Part shown: positions 6,968-14,117 of the stretch, one piece after another
Layout of the letters: each line of letters starts with the position of its first letter
Numbering within the stretch: the first letter of the stretch is position 1
DNA from: a virus
Strand: one strand, 5' to 3'
IMG/VR virus record: IMGVR_UViG_3300037258_000590
Span: 1-64,000 of that record
DNA length: 64,000 nt
Translations under genes and position numbers: made by a program
Notes under the pieces: generated by a model
What the model was told of the DNA's origin: nothing
Seen by the model: only the letters and a program-made list of their open reading frames with translations
The model's database searches: none

Positions 6968-7128
6968 GCATCACTGAGTACCTGGATGAGCACCCGGGCG
7001 AAACGCTCACCGAGCAGCAGATCGCGGACGGGACAGGCCAGGGCAGCCAGTTCGTCGGCGCGTTCATGCGCGCGGCGGCTGACCGGGACTGGGCTGAGCG
7101 CGTGCCCGGCGGCTGGCGGCTGCCGTGA
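6964..7128 (+). CDS. 54-residue winged-helix-like protein
   Basis: The frame runs from GTG 6964 to TGA 7128 and encodes MSITEYLDEHPGETLTEQQI followed by a Gly-Gln linker and ending DWAERVPGGWRLP. The pattern of helix, turn, helix and a short beta strand (VPGGWRLP) is that of a minimal winged helix. Both ends overlap neighbours by four bases, which supports a real gene despite its size. DNA binding is inference. Confidence 0.6.
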   Translation: MSITEYLDEHPGETLTEQQIADGTGQGSQFVGAFMRAAADRDWAERVPGGWRLP

Positions 7129-7280
7129 ATGCTGGCCGGGGCCACCGCCTCTTTTCCTGCTCCGCCTGGATCCGGTGCCGGCGTGACGGCAGCCTGCGGG
7201 TGCATCACGGGTACTGGCCGCGGTCAGGCATCGCGGCCTGTACCCGGGTCAGGAAAGTGATTGCGGAGACCGCGCCGTGA
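7125..7280 (+). CDS. 51-residue basic hypothetical protein
   Basis: The frame starts at GTG 7125, inside a GTGA overlap, and stops at 7280, where TGA overlaps the GTG of the Lsr2-like gene. It is Arg-rich (RLFSCSAWIRCRRDGSLRV) and holds three Cys. The exact fit between two four-base overlaps is the main evidence. No function can be assigned. Confidence 0.5.
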   Translation: MNAGRGHRLFSCSAWIRCRRDGSLRVHHGYWPRSGIAACTRVRKVIAETAP

Positions 7281-7777
7281 CCCTGCGCATGCGGCTCATG
7301 ATCACCGATGACCTGGACGAGCGCGAGAAGGACCAGTTCAACGAGGCTACGGTGACCACGGTGGTCTCGCTGGACGGGATCATCCGGGAGCTGCACCTGA
7401 CCCAGGCGCATTACGACGAGCTGGCCCGGCTCATGGGCCGGTACGTCCAGGCAGGCCACGAGCCCGGTGCCGGGCCGGTAACCGATCCGGCACCGGAGTC
7501 TCCGCGCGGCGGCCAGGGCTCCCGGCGGGAGATCCCCGGCACCCGGGAGTTCCTGGCCCGGGTCCGCGCGTACGCCGCGGCGCACGGTATCGAGGTGCCC
7601 ACAGCCGGCGGCAGGCGCGCGACGTACAAATATTCCGCGGAGTTGCAGGTGAGCATCGCTCAGGACCTGAGGCGCCGGGCGGAAGGCGGGGACCCGCAGG
7701 CTGCCGCGGACCTGGTGATGGCGCGCCGGATCAGCTTCTTGCCCGCTGAGCCCGGCGGGGCGCCTCCGGATGCGTGA
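7277..7777 (+). CDS. Lsr2-like nucleoid-associated protein
   Basis: This is a 166-residue product from GTG 7277. The N-terminal half (residues 3-63) matches the Lsr2 dimerisation domain: MITDDLDE, then VVSLDGIIRELHLTQAHYDE (the F-G-L-D-G-x-x-Y-E-I-D-L pattern), then LARLMGRYVQAG. After a Pro/Gly linker the C-terminal part (REFLARVRAYAAAHGIEVP, then AGGRRATYKYSAE) aligns with the Lsr2 DNA-binding domain, with an altered RGR AT-hook-like element. Lsr2 silences AT-rich DNA in actinobacteria, and phages carry homologues. Here it is the last gene of the first early run, upstream of a separate promoter. Confidence 0.8.
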   Translation: MTLRMRLMITDDLDEREKDQFNEATVTTVVSLDGIIRELHLTQAHYDELARLMGRYVQAGHEPGAGPVTDPAPESPRGGQGSRREIPGTREFLARVRAYAAAHGIEVPTAGGRRATYKYSAELQVSIAQDLRRRAEGGDPQAAADLVMARRISFLPAEPGGAPPDA

Positions 7778-7779
7778 TC

Positions 7780-7808
7780 TTGTCTCTGCGCGCCCGGTTC
7801 AGAATACT
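7780..7808 (+). promoter_or_regulatory. Sigma70-type promoter for XRE/alpha-CTD gene
   Basis: TTGTCT (7780-7785) and AATACT (7803-7808) are separated by 17 bp. The -35 lies at the stop codon of the Lsr2-like gene, and about 90 bp of untranslated leader precede the GTG at 7899. Downstream, the sequence ACTGGGACC resembles the start-site region of the other early promoters. Confidence 0.6.
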
Positions 7809-7898
7809 GGGACCAGGATGGTTGTTGATACGCTTGGAGACTAGAGAAGACGCAGGAGCAGTGCCCTCGGGTGCCGTCTCCGGATAACGGAGCGAGAT

Positions 7899-8807
7899 GT
7901 GGCGGAGGAAAGGCAGGAACGGCCCGCGCAGGCGGCTATCAGGCGCCCTGCGTCGGGCATCTCCATCGATCCTGGCCGGCTGGCCTGGTGGCGGGAAAGC
8001 CGTGGATGGTCTCGCCAGGACCTCTCTGATGCGGTCACCGCGCTCAGCCTCACCGATGAAGACGACGCCCCGCTGACCGTGACACGCGATGCGATCGCCA
8101 AGATCGAGAACGGCGAGCGCAAACCCAAGGCGCGCACTGTCCGGGCGCTGTGCGCTGCGCTGAGCAGGGTCCTGGCGCCGCAGTATGATGCTGCCGGCAC
8201 GTACACCGGGGACACCTGGGAACCGGCGCAAGCGCCCGTCAGCCCGCTGGATCTCATGCCGAGCACGACTCCGCTGACCCCGCATGAGGACGCGATGGCC
8301 CGTCGTCTCCGGCTTTCGCACAATCGTGACCTGCGCGCTTTCGCCCGCGAATACGGAATTCAGTACAAGAACCCGGTGTCGCAGCGCGTGTACTACTCCC
8401 GTCCGCTTCGCATCGCGTATAACCTGCTCATCGCCGGGGCGTCAGCAGAAGCGCTGGCCGCTGCCGTAGCGGGCGCTGTGGCGGCCAGCGCGGGCGGCCC
8501 TGCAGCCGGAGACAGCCTGGACCTGGATGACCTGGACGAACGAGACAGCATTACTGAACTGGACCTGTCTGCCCGTACGCATAACGCGCTCATCCGCGGC
8601 GAGCTGCCCGGCGGTCACTGGCAGCCCGTCCGCACGATCGGAGAGCTGACCGTCTGTACCGCCGCCGAGCTGTCCGCCATCCGGAATTTCGGCCTCACCT
8701 CGCTAGCGGAAGTCCGGGAAAACCTGGCCGCCGCCGGGTTCGCGCTCAAAGGCGAGGAACCGGCTAGCCGCGGGACGTCACCGGACCCTGCGCTGCTGGC
8801 CTCGTAA
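7899..8807 (+). CDS. XRE-type HTH regulator fused to RNAP alpha-CTD-like domain
   Basis: This is a 302-residue product from GTG 7899 with GGAG upstream. Residues 27-92 form an XRE/Cro-type helix-turn-helix (LAWWRESRGWSRQDLSDAVT, later IAKIENGERKPKARTVRAL) with a loop of extra residues. Residues about 141-180 (NRDLRAFAREYGIQ, then RVYYSRPLRIAYN) resemble the small DNA-binding fold of Lsr2-like proteins. Residues about 217-284 align with the RNA polymerase alpha C-terminal domain: ITELDLSARTHNALIRG, TIGELTVCTAAELSAIRNFG, then SLAEVRENLAAAGF, matching the alpha-CTD pattern of LxxSxRxxNxL, IGEL and IRNFGxKSLxEVxxxL. The domain calls are by eye. The likely role is transcription control that contacts DNA or RNA polymerase. 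It has its own promoter. Confidence 0.8.
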   Translation: MAEERQERPAQAAIRRPASGISIDPGRLAWWRESRGWSRQDLSDAVTALSLTDEDDAPLTVTRDAIAKIENGERKPKARTVRALCAALSRVLAPQYDAAGTYTGDTWEPAQAPVSPLDLMPSTTPLTPHEDAMARRLRLSHNRDLRAFAREYGIQYKNPVSQRVYYSRPLRIAYNLLIAGASAEALAAAVAGAVAASAGGPAAGDSLDLDDLDERDSITELDLSARTHNALIRGELPGGHWQPVRTIGELTVCTAAELSAIRNFGLTSLAEVRENLAAAGFALKGEEPASRGTSPDPALLAS

Positions 8808-8819
8808 GAGCGGCTTGCG

Positions 8820-10340
8820 ATGGCGGCTGTCATCACCGGAACGCGGTGGCTCATCGCAGGTGCACTCATCGTCATGCTCGTGCTCCGGCTGGCCGGAGGC
8901 CGCGTCAGCGCGATGGCTGGCTGGGCACTGATAATCGCGGCTGCGGCGTGCGCAGCTGCCGGAGAAATCAGGAGGACCTATGGGATTCATCGGAGAGCGT
9001 ACGATCCGGCGTGTGTACGAGCCGCTGCCGGACGAGCGGGATGTGCCAGCGGAGGAGCCGGTTTCTGTTCCTGCGCCATCTGTGCCGGCAGTTCCTGTCT
9101 CAGCTTGACCTACGGGCTCTGGCAGCTGATGCCCAGAACTTTGCTCCAGCCGTCCGCTCCGGTAACAGGCCAGTTTCCGCTGCGTTTCGTGCCTGCGCGC
9201 ATCATGCGCTCTGGTGGCAGCGGGTTCGTCGCAGGAGCTGCCGGCCGTCTGCCGCCCGCCCTCAACCTGGCTGCCGGCGGGGGTTCTGGTGCTGGCAGTT
9301 ACTCCGCAGGGGCTGCTGGCGGGGGTTCTGGTGCCGGCGGCAGTTACTCCGCAGGGGCTGCTGGCGGGGGTTCTGGTGCCGGCGGGTCCGTCGCAGGGGC
9401 TGCCGGCGGCTCAGGAAGCGGGTATGCGTACGGGGGTCTCGTCAACGCCGGCGGGTCAGCGGGTGGCGGCCGTTATCCCGCGGGCAGCGTGAAACAAGGC
9501 CTGAACGACTTCGACGGCGCGGAGTTCGTGGCCGGAACCGTGCGCGGCTACCGGTGGTGGTCGCTGGTTGCCCCGCCGCTGCACCTGAGCCCGGCCAAAG
9601 CGGCGGATAGCTGGTATCCGGGGTTGCTGAACGGCATGCGCGGGCCGTGGCAGCCGGGCCTCAATCACGCGAGGTGCAACAGCGCCCGCCAGCACCAGCC
9701 CGCGGAGATCCCTGCCTCCGGCTGCGGCTGCGGGTGGTGGGCGTACTGGCAGATCCAGCACCACGACCTGAGCCTGTCCGGCGTCCAGATCCCGGTTGTC
9801 GGCGTGATCGAAGGCCGCGGCCAGGTCCTGATCGGGGAGCGGGGCTTCCGCGCGCAGCAAGCCACGGTCGTCGCCCTGCACCTGCCGTTCCGGATCGTCC
9901 CCGACCTGCCCGCGGACTGCGAGCCCGCACGGGACGCAGTACTGCTGAACTTCCGGGAGCAGCCGGAATACGGGCGGCACAATCCGTGGTGGAATCACCC
10001 GCTGTTTACCGGCGCCGTGCATAACCTCAGCACGGGCCGGCCATCAGGGCCCCCCGGCCGGGTGCAGCCACCAGAAGCCGGCCCTCGCAGGCAGCCTACC
10101 GCGGCTGAGGTCATCGGAGCGCAGGACCAGGCTGAAGCATGGATGGCGGTTATCGGGGATTACCTGGACCAGGCGTACCCGGACGCCCGGATGTTCGAGA
10201 CCCTGGACGCCATGCTGGCCGTATTCCCGCCCGCCCCGCAGAGCGTGCCCCGGGAAACGCAATGTTACATGTGCCAGGAATGGTTCCCCGACATACACGA
10301 TCACTACATGTCGTGCGGTAAGTTCCGTTTCGGCGCCTGA
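8820..10340 (+). CDS. Actinophage protein with CGCG-WAYW motif; N-terminal membrane segment in same frame
   Basis: The frame is open from ATG 8820 to TGA 10340 (506 residues). Residues 1-48 look like an independent two-helix membrane protein. The stretch from about 50 to 95 is read in a frame that is poor for coding because gene 8980-9108 overlaps it. TTG 9105, overlapping that gene's stop as TTGA, may be the true start of the main protein (411 residues). That part has a Gly-rich region with three 15-residue repeats (GAAGGGSGAGGSYSA type, 9290-9400), then a conserved domain with YRWWSL, GPWQPGLNHARC, CGCGWWAYW and VIEGRGQVLIGERGFR, seen in many actinophage proteins of unknown function. The C-terminus has CYMCQEWF...H...SCGKF, a zinc-finger-like closing motif. 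A terminator follows directly. Confidence 0.65.
   Translation: MAAVITGTRWLIAGALIVMLVLRLAGGRVSAMAGWALIIAAAACAAAGEIRRTYGIHRRAYDPACVRAAAGRAGCASGGAGFCSCAICAGSSCLSLTYGLWQLMPRTLLQPSAPVTGQFPLRFVPARIMRSGGSGFVAGAAGRLPPALNLAAGGGSGAGSYSAGAAGGGSGAGGSYSAGAAGGGSGAGGSVAGAAGGSGSGYAYGGLVNAGGSAGGGRYPAGSVKQGLNDFDGAEFVAGTVRGYRWWSLVAPPLHLSPAKAADSWYPGLLNGMRGPWQPGLNHARCNSARQHQPAEIPASGCGCGWWAYWQIQHHDLSLSGVQIPVVGVIEGRGQVLIGERGFRAQQATVVALHLPFRIVPDLPADCEPARDAVLLNFREQPEYGRHNPWWNHPLFTGAVHNLSTGRPSGPPGRVQPPEAGPRRQPTAAEVIGAQDQAEAWMAVIGDYLDQAYPDARMFETLDAMLAVFPPAPQSVPRETQCYMCQEWFPDIHDHYMSCGKFRFGA
8980..9108 (+). CDS. 42-residue Pro/Glu-rich small protein
   Basis: ATG 8980 is preceded by a strong AGGAGG. The product starts MGFIGERTIRRVYEPLPDE and continues as a Pro/Val/Glu-rich tail. 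Short proteins of this kind, I-G-E-x-x-I-R-R followed by an acidic Pro-rich tail, are frequent in actinophages. It lies in a different frame from the membrane segment that overlaps it, and its stop overlaps a TTG that could start the next gene. Confidence 0.6.
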   Translation: MGFIGERTIRRVYEPLPDERDVPAEEPVSVPAPSVPAVPVSA

Positions 10341-10343
10341 GCC

Positions 10344-10403
10344 AGCCCGGCCCGCGTCAGCTAGTCTCCGCCCTTAGCCTGACCTGGGCCGGGCTCCTTT
10401 TTA
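10344..10403 (+). terminator. Rho-independent terminator
   Basis: Arms 10344-10360 and 10379-10395 pair over 17 positions with two mismatches (agcccggccc with gggccgggct at the base, then gtcag with ctgac). The loop is 18 nt, and CCTTTTTA follows. It closes the early run just after the stop at 10340. Confidence 0.85.
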
Positions 10404-10433
10404 CCTATATAAAATGTAGCTGCACAGCCAGTT

Positions 10434-10463
10434 TTGACAAATCCTTCAACGTCATTGTAGACT
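10434..10463 (+). promoter_or_regulatory. Promoter of DUF932-like gene
   Basis: A perfect -35 TTGACA (10434-10439) and TAGACT (10458-10463) are separated by 18 bp, in an AT-rich patch just after the terminator and 47 bp upstream of the ATG. The sequence after the -10 (GGTAAGGAC) resembles the CATAGGACA of the 31-bp repeated element. It is the best promoter in the window. Confidence 0.8.
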
Positions 10464-10510
10464 GGTAAGGACGGCAGAGATACACGCGGCACCCACCCGG
10501 AAGGACCTCC

Positions 10511-11833
10511 ATGGGAACCATCACCACCCAGGCTAGGAACGCCGAGCTTCCCGACATCCTCACCATCTTGCAGGAGCAGCGAGCCCGGCGGCTGGATGTC
10601 GTGGTGCGTCACGGCATGATCGATGCTTACGGCGGCCACCTGCTCGTCCGCGAGGGCGACTCCACGCAGTGGATGAGCGACGAAGAAGGCGTCACCTCGG
10701 CAGCCGGGCTCTACGTGCCCACCGCGGTCGGCGACGAAGGACTGGCAGGTCTCCTCGGCGTTGACGGCGGTTTCCTCAAGAAACTGCGCCGGCTCGATCC
10801 CGCACGCACCGACCTGTGGGATGCCCTGATCAACGGGTTCCTGCACGGCGGCAGCGAGACCATCGACGGCGAGACGCTGAACTACCCGCCCTACGACGGC
10901 GCTATCCTGCTGCGCCTGCTCAAGGGCGATGACACCACGGACGGCGTGCTGCGCGCGGCGCTGTCGCCCCGGTACAAGATCATCGACAACCTCGATGTCT
11001 TGCTCGCGGTCATGGACGGGCTCCGCAAGGCCGGCGTCAGCGCCATCCCTGACGTGTCCGACCTGACCGACCGCCGGATGCATGTCCGGTTCTCCGTCCC
11101 TGAGATCGCAGCGCTCGCGCCCGTGCTGCTGGACAGCTACCGGTCCCCGTTCGACGGGCCTGGCGGCGTGCAGCGGGCCGGCCAGGACGGCAGTCCTGGA
11201 ATGCGGCTCGACGTCGGCCGTTTCGGCCAGGGCGCTGAGGGCCTGCAGCGTGTCCTGGCGCTAGCCCGGCGCGAAGGCCAGGAGTACCCGCCTGGCCAGG
11301 AACCGGTGGTCTTCGCGGGCATCAAGGTCACCAACTCTGACGTGGGCGAGGGCGCCCGTTCTATCGCACCAGAGATCGTGGTGCAGATCTGCGGTAACCG
11401 GTTCACGCTCACCGCCGCCGCCGACCGGGCCGTGCATCTCGGCTCTCAGAAGGACGAAGGTGTCATCAAGTGGTCCGCGGAGACCGCGGAGCGCGAACTG
11501 GCACTGATTACCTCTCAGGCCGCCGATGCGGTACGGACTTTCCTCACTCCTGAGTGGTTCACCGGCAAGGTGGCCGAGATCGAGGCCCTGGCCGGCGTAC
11601 CGGTGAGCAAGCCCGAAGCCGTCATCAAGGACGTTTCCAAGGCTGCCGGGTTCACCCAGGGCGAGACTGCTGACATCCTGGCGCACTTCTTCCGGGGGGG
11701 CGCGTTTACCTCTGGTGGCGTGGCCAGCGCAGTCACCTCGGTCAGCCAGACCCTGGACAGCGCCGACCGCGCGGCCGAGCTGGACGCCAAGGCGGTTGAC
11801 GTCATGGCTCACGCGGCACATCTCGCTCGCTGA
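10511..11833 (+). CDS. DUF932-like protein
   Basis: This is a 440-residue product. ATG 10511 has GGAAGGACC upstream. Residues about 155-170 read LRAALSPRYKIIDNLDVL, the signature of DUF932-family phage and plasmid proteins (fRAilS.rYrpidn.dvl). A second conserved block, VFAGIKVTNSDVGEGARSIA, matches the family's s-NSEvG-gal-i segment. The C-terminal third is helical, with IEALAGVPVSKPE and repeated Ala-rich segments. The biochemical function of DUF932 is not established to my knowledge. It stands alone, between a strong terminator plus consensus promoter and a hairpin after its stop, which suggests independent and high expression. Confidence 0.8.
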   Translation: MGTITTQARNAELPDILTILQEQRARRLDVVVRHGMIDAYGGHLLVREGDSTQWMSDEEGVTSAAGLYVPTAVGDEGLAGLLGVDGGFLKKLRRLDPARTDLWDALINGFLHGGSETIDGETLNYPPYDGAILLRLLKGDDTTDGVLRAALSPRYKIIDNLDVLLAVMDGLRKAGVSAIPDVSDLTDRRMHVRFSVPEIAALAPVLLDSYRSPFDGPGGVQRAGQDGSPGMRLDVGRFGQGAEGLQRVLALARREGQEYPPGQEPVVFAGIKVTNSDVGEGARSIAPEIVVQICGNRFTLTAAADRAVHLGSQKDEGVIKWSAETAERELALITSQAADAVRTFLTPEWFTGKVAEIEALAGVPVSKPEAVIKDVSKAAGFTQGETADILAHFFRGGAFTSGGVASAVTSVSQTLDSADRAAELDAKAVDVMAHAAHLAR

Positions 11834-11839
11834 AACGGC

Positions 11840-11874
11840 CCGCCCGGCCCCTGCCTGAACCAGGGGCCGGGCGG
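11840..11874 (+). terminator. Perfect GC hairpin after DUF932-like gene
   Basis: The arms ccgcccggcccctg (11840-11853) and caggggccgggcgg (11861-11874) pair perfectly over 14 bp around a 7-nt loop, seven bases after the stop. No T-run follows (cgctccac), so it may act as an attenuator or mRNA-stabilising hairpin, or as a weak terminator. Confidence 0.6.
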
Positions 11875-11910
11875 CGCTCCACATGCCCTGTAGCGATGAA
11901 AGGAATGCCC

Positions 11911-12165
11911 GTGAATGACAAAGGGCTGCTGACCGGCTGGACCGCGCTCCTGGTCGTGGCCGGGTTCGGGCTGGTTGTAGCAGGCGGAGCGCTGGCCCCG
12001 GATGGCAAGCTGTACGTCTGGCTGCTCATCGGAGCGTGGTGCCTGACGCTGACCGCGTTCAGCAACGTCTACCGGAAGGTCCGGGACAAGGTAACGGAGC
12101 GCGCGATCCGCGACGACGAGCGGCGCCGGCTGAGCGGCCTGCCTGCCCAGGACAAGAGCCCGTGA
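11911..12165 (+). CDS. Two-TM membrane protein
   Basis: The product is MNDKGLLTGWTALLVVAGFG and onward, 84 residues from GTG 11911, which has AAAGGA at a suitable distance; ATG 11896 in frame is an alternative start. Two hydrophobic segments (about residues 9-27 and 34-52) are followed by a strongly charged tail (RKVRDKVTERAIRDDERRR). It is a likely inner-membrane protein. It starts the next coupled run, with GTG of the following gene overlapping its stop. Confidence 0.65.
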   Translation: MNDKGLLTGWTALLVVAGFGLVVAGGALAPDGKLYVWLLIGAWCLTLTAFSNVYRKVRDKVTERAIRDDERRRLSGLPAQDKSP

Positions 12166-12449
12166 GCCGGGGCAGACTCCGGGACCTGGCTGACATCGCG
12201 CATGAGGTGCGCTGGGCCGCCCTGGTCGTCGGCGCCGCCATCCCGCTGGCTGCTCCCGCTGGGCCAGGGCCGTCCGGACACGCGGCTGCTGACCGGACGG
12301 CCCTGCGCGCGGGCGCGTTCAAGCTGGTTCTCGCTGAGCTGATGGACTGCGAGATCATCTGCAGCGCGGCCAGCATGGACGAGTTGCTGGCGGGCCGCCT
12401 GCCTTCCGGGATGAACGAAGCTGACGAGCCCGCCGGACCGGTGACCTGA
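12162..12449 (+). CDS. Hypothetical protein
   Basis: This is a 95-residue product from GTG 12162 (GTGA overlap), starting MSRGRLRDLADIAHEVRWAA. One moderately hydrophobic stretch (residues 19-33) is followed by a Pro/Gly linker and a helical part (AGAFKLVLAELMDCEIICSA). A frame extending further upstream is an artefact of the membrane gene. No family recognised. Confidence 0.6.
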   Translation: MSRGRLRDLADIAHEVRWAALVVGAAIPLAAPAGPGPSGHAAADRTALRAGAFKLVLAELMDCEIICSAASMDELLAGRLPSGMNEADEPAGPVT

Positions 12450-12450
12450 C

Positions 12451-12846
12451 GTGACCGCGCCGAAGGTCGTCAGCACTGCGGCTAAGGCTTACCTGGTGTG
12501 CTCGCTGGACGTGCACGTTGAGCCGGGCAGCGTACCGGACAGGCCTGTGCCGTATGACGTGCACGCCACGTTCCGGCCGGACCGGCTCCGGCTTTCGTTC
12601 CAGGTCAGTGCTGAGCATGACCAGCTGGGCATGCTCAGTGCTGCCGCAGTCAGGCCTGATTTTGCCGCCCGCGGGGAGGCTGCCGCATCCGGGGTCGTCC
12701 TGTACGGCCTGCGGCTGCACGATGACGGGCACCCGGGTGACCGCAAGGTGACCGAGCATTTCCGCGTCCCTGCGGAGCGTGCTCCAGGATGGGTGCAGGA
12801 GATTATCGCGAGCACGCTGGCCGGCCTGACCGGAGGGCCGTCATGA
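12451..12846 (+). CDS. Hypothetical beta-rich protein
   Basis: This is a 131-residue product from GTG 12451, one base after the previous stop. Alternating hydrophobic residues in AYLVCSLDVHVEPG, DVHATFRPDRLRLSFQV and VVLYGLRLHDDG suggest a beta sandwich, followed by WVQEIIASTLAGL at the end. No motif identifies it. Confidence 0.65.
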   Translation: MTAPKVVSTAAKAYLVCSLDVHVEPGSVPDRPVPYDVHATFRPDRLRLSFQVSAEHDQLGMLSAAAVRPDFAARGEAAASGVVLYGLRLHDDGHPGDRKVTEHFRVPAERAPGWVQEIIASTLAGLTGGPS

Positions 12847-13229
12847 GCATCCCGGTCATGGTGACCATGAAGGACGGCACGAAGATCACGCTTTACCGCC
12901 GGGATGGTACGGGAACCATGGAAGGCTTGCGGGAGCCGCTGTTCTTCCGGGCCTGGCAAGCCACCGCGGAGGGCGCCAGCGCATTCGGCACGACCGAAGA
13001 CGCCGCGATCGCCGCCCTGCTGGACAAGCTGTACCTGCTGCGCCCCGCCCTGGCCCCGGAACCGCGGCGTTTCCTGCAGCCGGAGGAGGAAGTCCTGGAG
13101 TGCCCGCAGTGCCCGGCCACGCCCGGCGAGCCATGCGAGAACGTAACCGCGGGCGGGCACAAGCCGCTTGTCCGCCCGCACAAGAGCCGCACCGCTGCCT
13201 GGCAGGCACGAGGGAGCGCTGACCAATGA
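12843..13229 (+). CDS. Protein with C-terminal phage-type zinc finger
   Basis: This is a 128-residue product from ATG 12843 (ATGA overlap). The C-terminus carries CPQCPATPGEPCENV, then H and RPHKSR: the CPxCxAxPGxPC...H...R arrangement of the short zinc finger found in many actinophage and actinobacterial proteins. The N-terminal half (VMVTMKDGTKITLYRRDGTG) is unassigned. It is probably nucleic-acid binding; this is inference from the finger. Confidence 0.65.
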   Translation: MSIPVMVTMKDGTKITLYRRDGTGTMEGLREPLFFRAWQATAEGASAFGTTEDAAIAALLDKLYLLRPALAPEPRRFLQPEEEVLECPQCPATPGEPCENVTAGGHKPLVRPHKSRTAAWQARGSADQ

Positions 13230-13453
13230 CGGCTGATGAGGGGTACTGGTACCTGGTAACCGCTGATAACTCCGCGGACTCGCAGGTCCGGAAGGTGTAC
13301 GACGGCATTGACGGGGCTGACGCCATGGGCGCGCTGAGCCACGCGATCGCTGGCCGGGCCGAGCACGTCATGCTGGAAGCGATGCTCCTGATCCAGCCGG
13401 TGCCCGCACCCGAGCGAGCTGGGCTAGCTGAGACCGAGAGGCAGCAGGCATGA
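13226..13453 (+). CDS. Small hypothetical protein
   Basis: This is a 75-residue product, ATG 13226 with a four-base overlap. It starts MTADEGYWYLVTADNSADS and is acidic with a central Ala-rich helix. No motif recognised. It is translationally coupled to both neighbours. Confidence 0.6.
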   Translation: MTADEGYWYLVTADNSADSQVRKVYDGIDGADAMGALSHAIAGRAEHVMLEAMLLIQPVPAPERAGLAETERQQA

Positions 13454-13644
13454 CTGCCAGCATCGGGCACCTGCAGGACATCCACTCTGGTGACCGGGGG
13501 CTTTTCGATGGAGGCGATTGCCGCAGCACCCACGAGCGTTCCGCGTGGGTGCTGCGGGACGTCATGACCGGCGAGCGCAAGGACCGTGAGTACCCGGGCC
13601 GCCGCCAGTCCCGGTTGATCCGGCCGGGGGCAGGCCAGCTGTGA
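13450..13644 (+). CDS. Small hypothetical protein
   Basis: This is a 64-residue product, ATG 13450 with a four-base overlap, starting MTASIGHLQDIHSGDRGLFD. It is rich in Arg, Asp and Gly in the second half (VLRDVMTGERKDREYPGRR). The next gene begins with GTG in a four-base overlap. No recognised family. Confidence 0.55.
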   Translation: MTASIGHLQDIHSGDRGLFDGGDCRSTHERSAWVLRDVMTGERKDREYPGRRQSRLIRPGAGQL

Positions 13645-14117
13645 ACACTCCGGGCGGGGTCGCGTCAGCTCGTAAGAACCCGTGCGCGAGCTGCCCGTAC
13701 CGGCGTGACTGCCCGTCCGGGGTCTGGCATGCCGATGAGTACGCGATCCTGCTTCATTTCGACGGCCCGGTCGCGCAGCAAGCCCTGTCCGCGCACGGGT
13801 GCGGGATTTTCTACTGCCATCAGTCAGACGGCATGCTCTGCGCGGGCTGGGCCGGGCACCGCGAGCCGTACGACATCCTGGCTATCCGTCTCGGTGTCGC
13901 CAGCGGCCGGGTCAGCCCGTCCGTCCTGGGCTACCGCACCAGCGTGCCGCTGTTCGCCACCGGGGCGCAGGCGGCTGCGCACGGCATGCGCGATTACGTG
14001 CAGCCTCCCCTGGAGACAGTGCGCGCCGTTGCCAAGATCATCCGGGTCCGGGCGCTGTGCGGGAGCCCGGTAGACAGCGACAACCTGGAGGGAGGCGCTC
14101 ATGAGCAGGAGACGTAA
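13641..14117 (+). CDS. DUF6283-like Cys-rich protein
   Basis: This is a 158-residue product from GTG 13641. CASCPYRRDCPSGVWHADEY (residues 15-34) followed by CGIFYCHQ and LCAGWAGH is the DUF6283 signature as I know it: CxxCPyRxDxPsGxW, then fxCH, then CaGW. The six conserved Cys/His could bind metal. Function is not established. The family is common in actinophages and actinobacteria. Confidence 0.8.
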   Translation: MNTPGGVASARKNPCASCPYRRDCPSGVWHADEYAILLHFDGPVAQQALSAHGCGIFYCHQSDGMLCAGWAGHREPYDILAIRLGVASGRVSPSVLGYRTSVPLFATGAQAAAHGMRDYVQPPLETVRAVAKIIRVRALCGSPVDSDNLEGGAHEQET

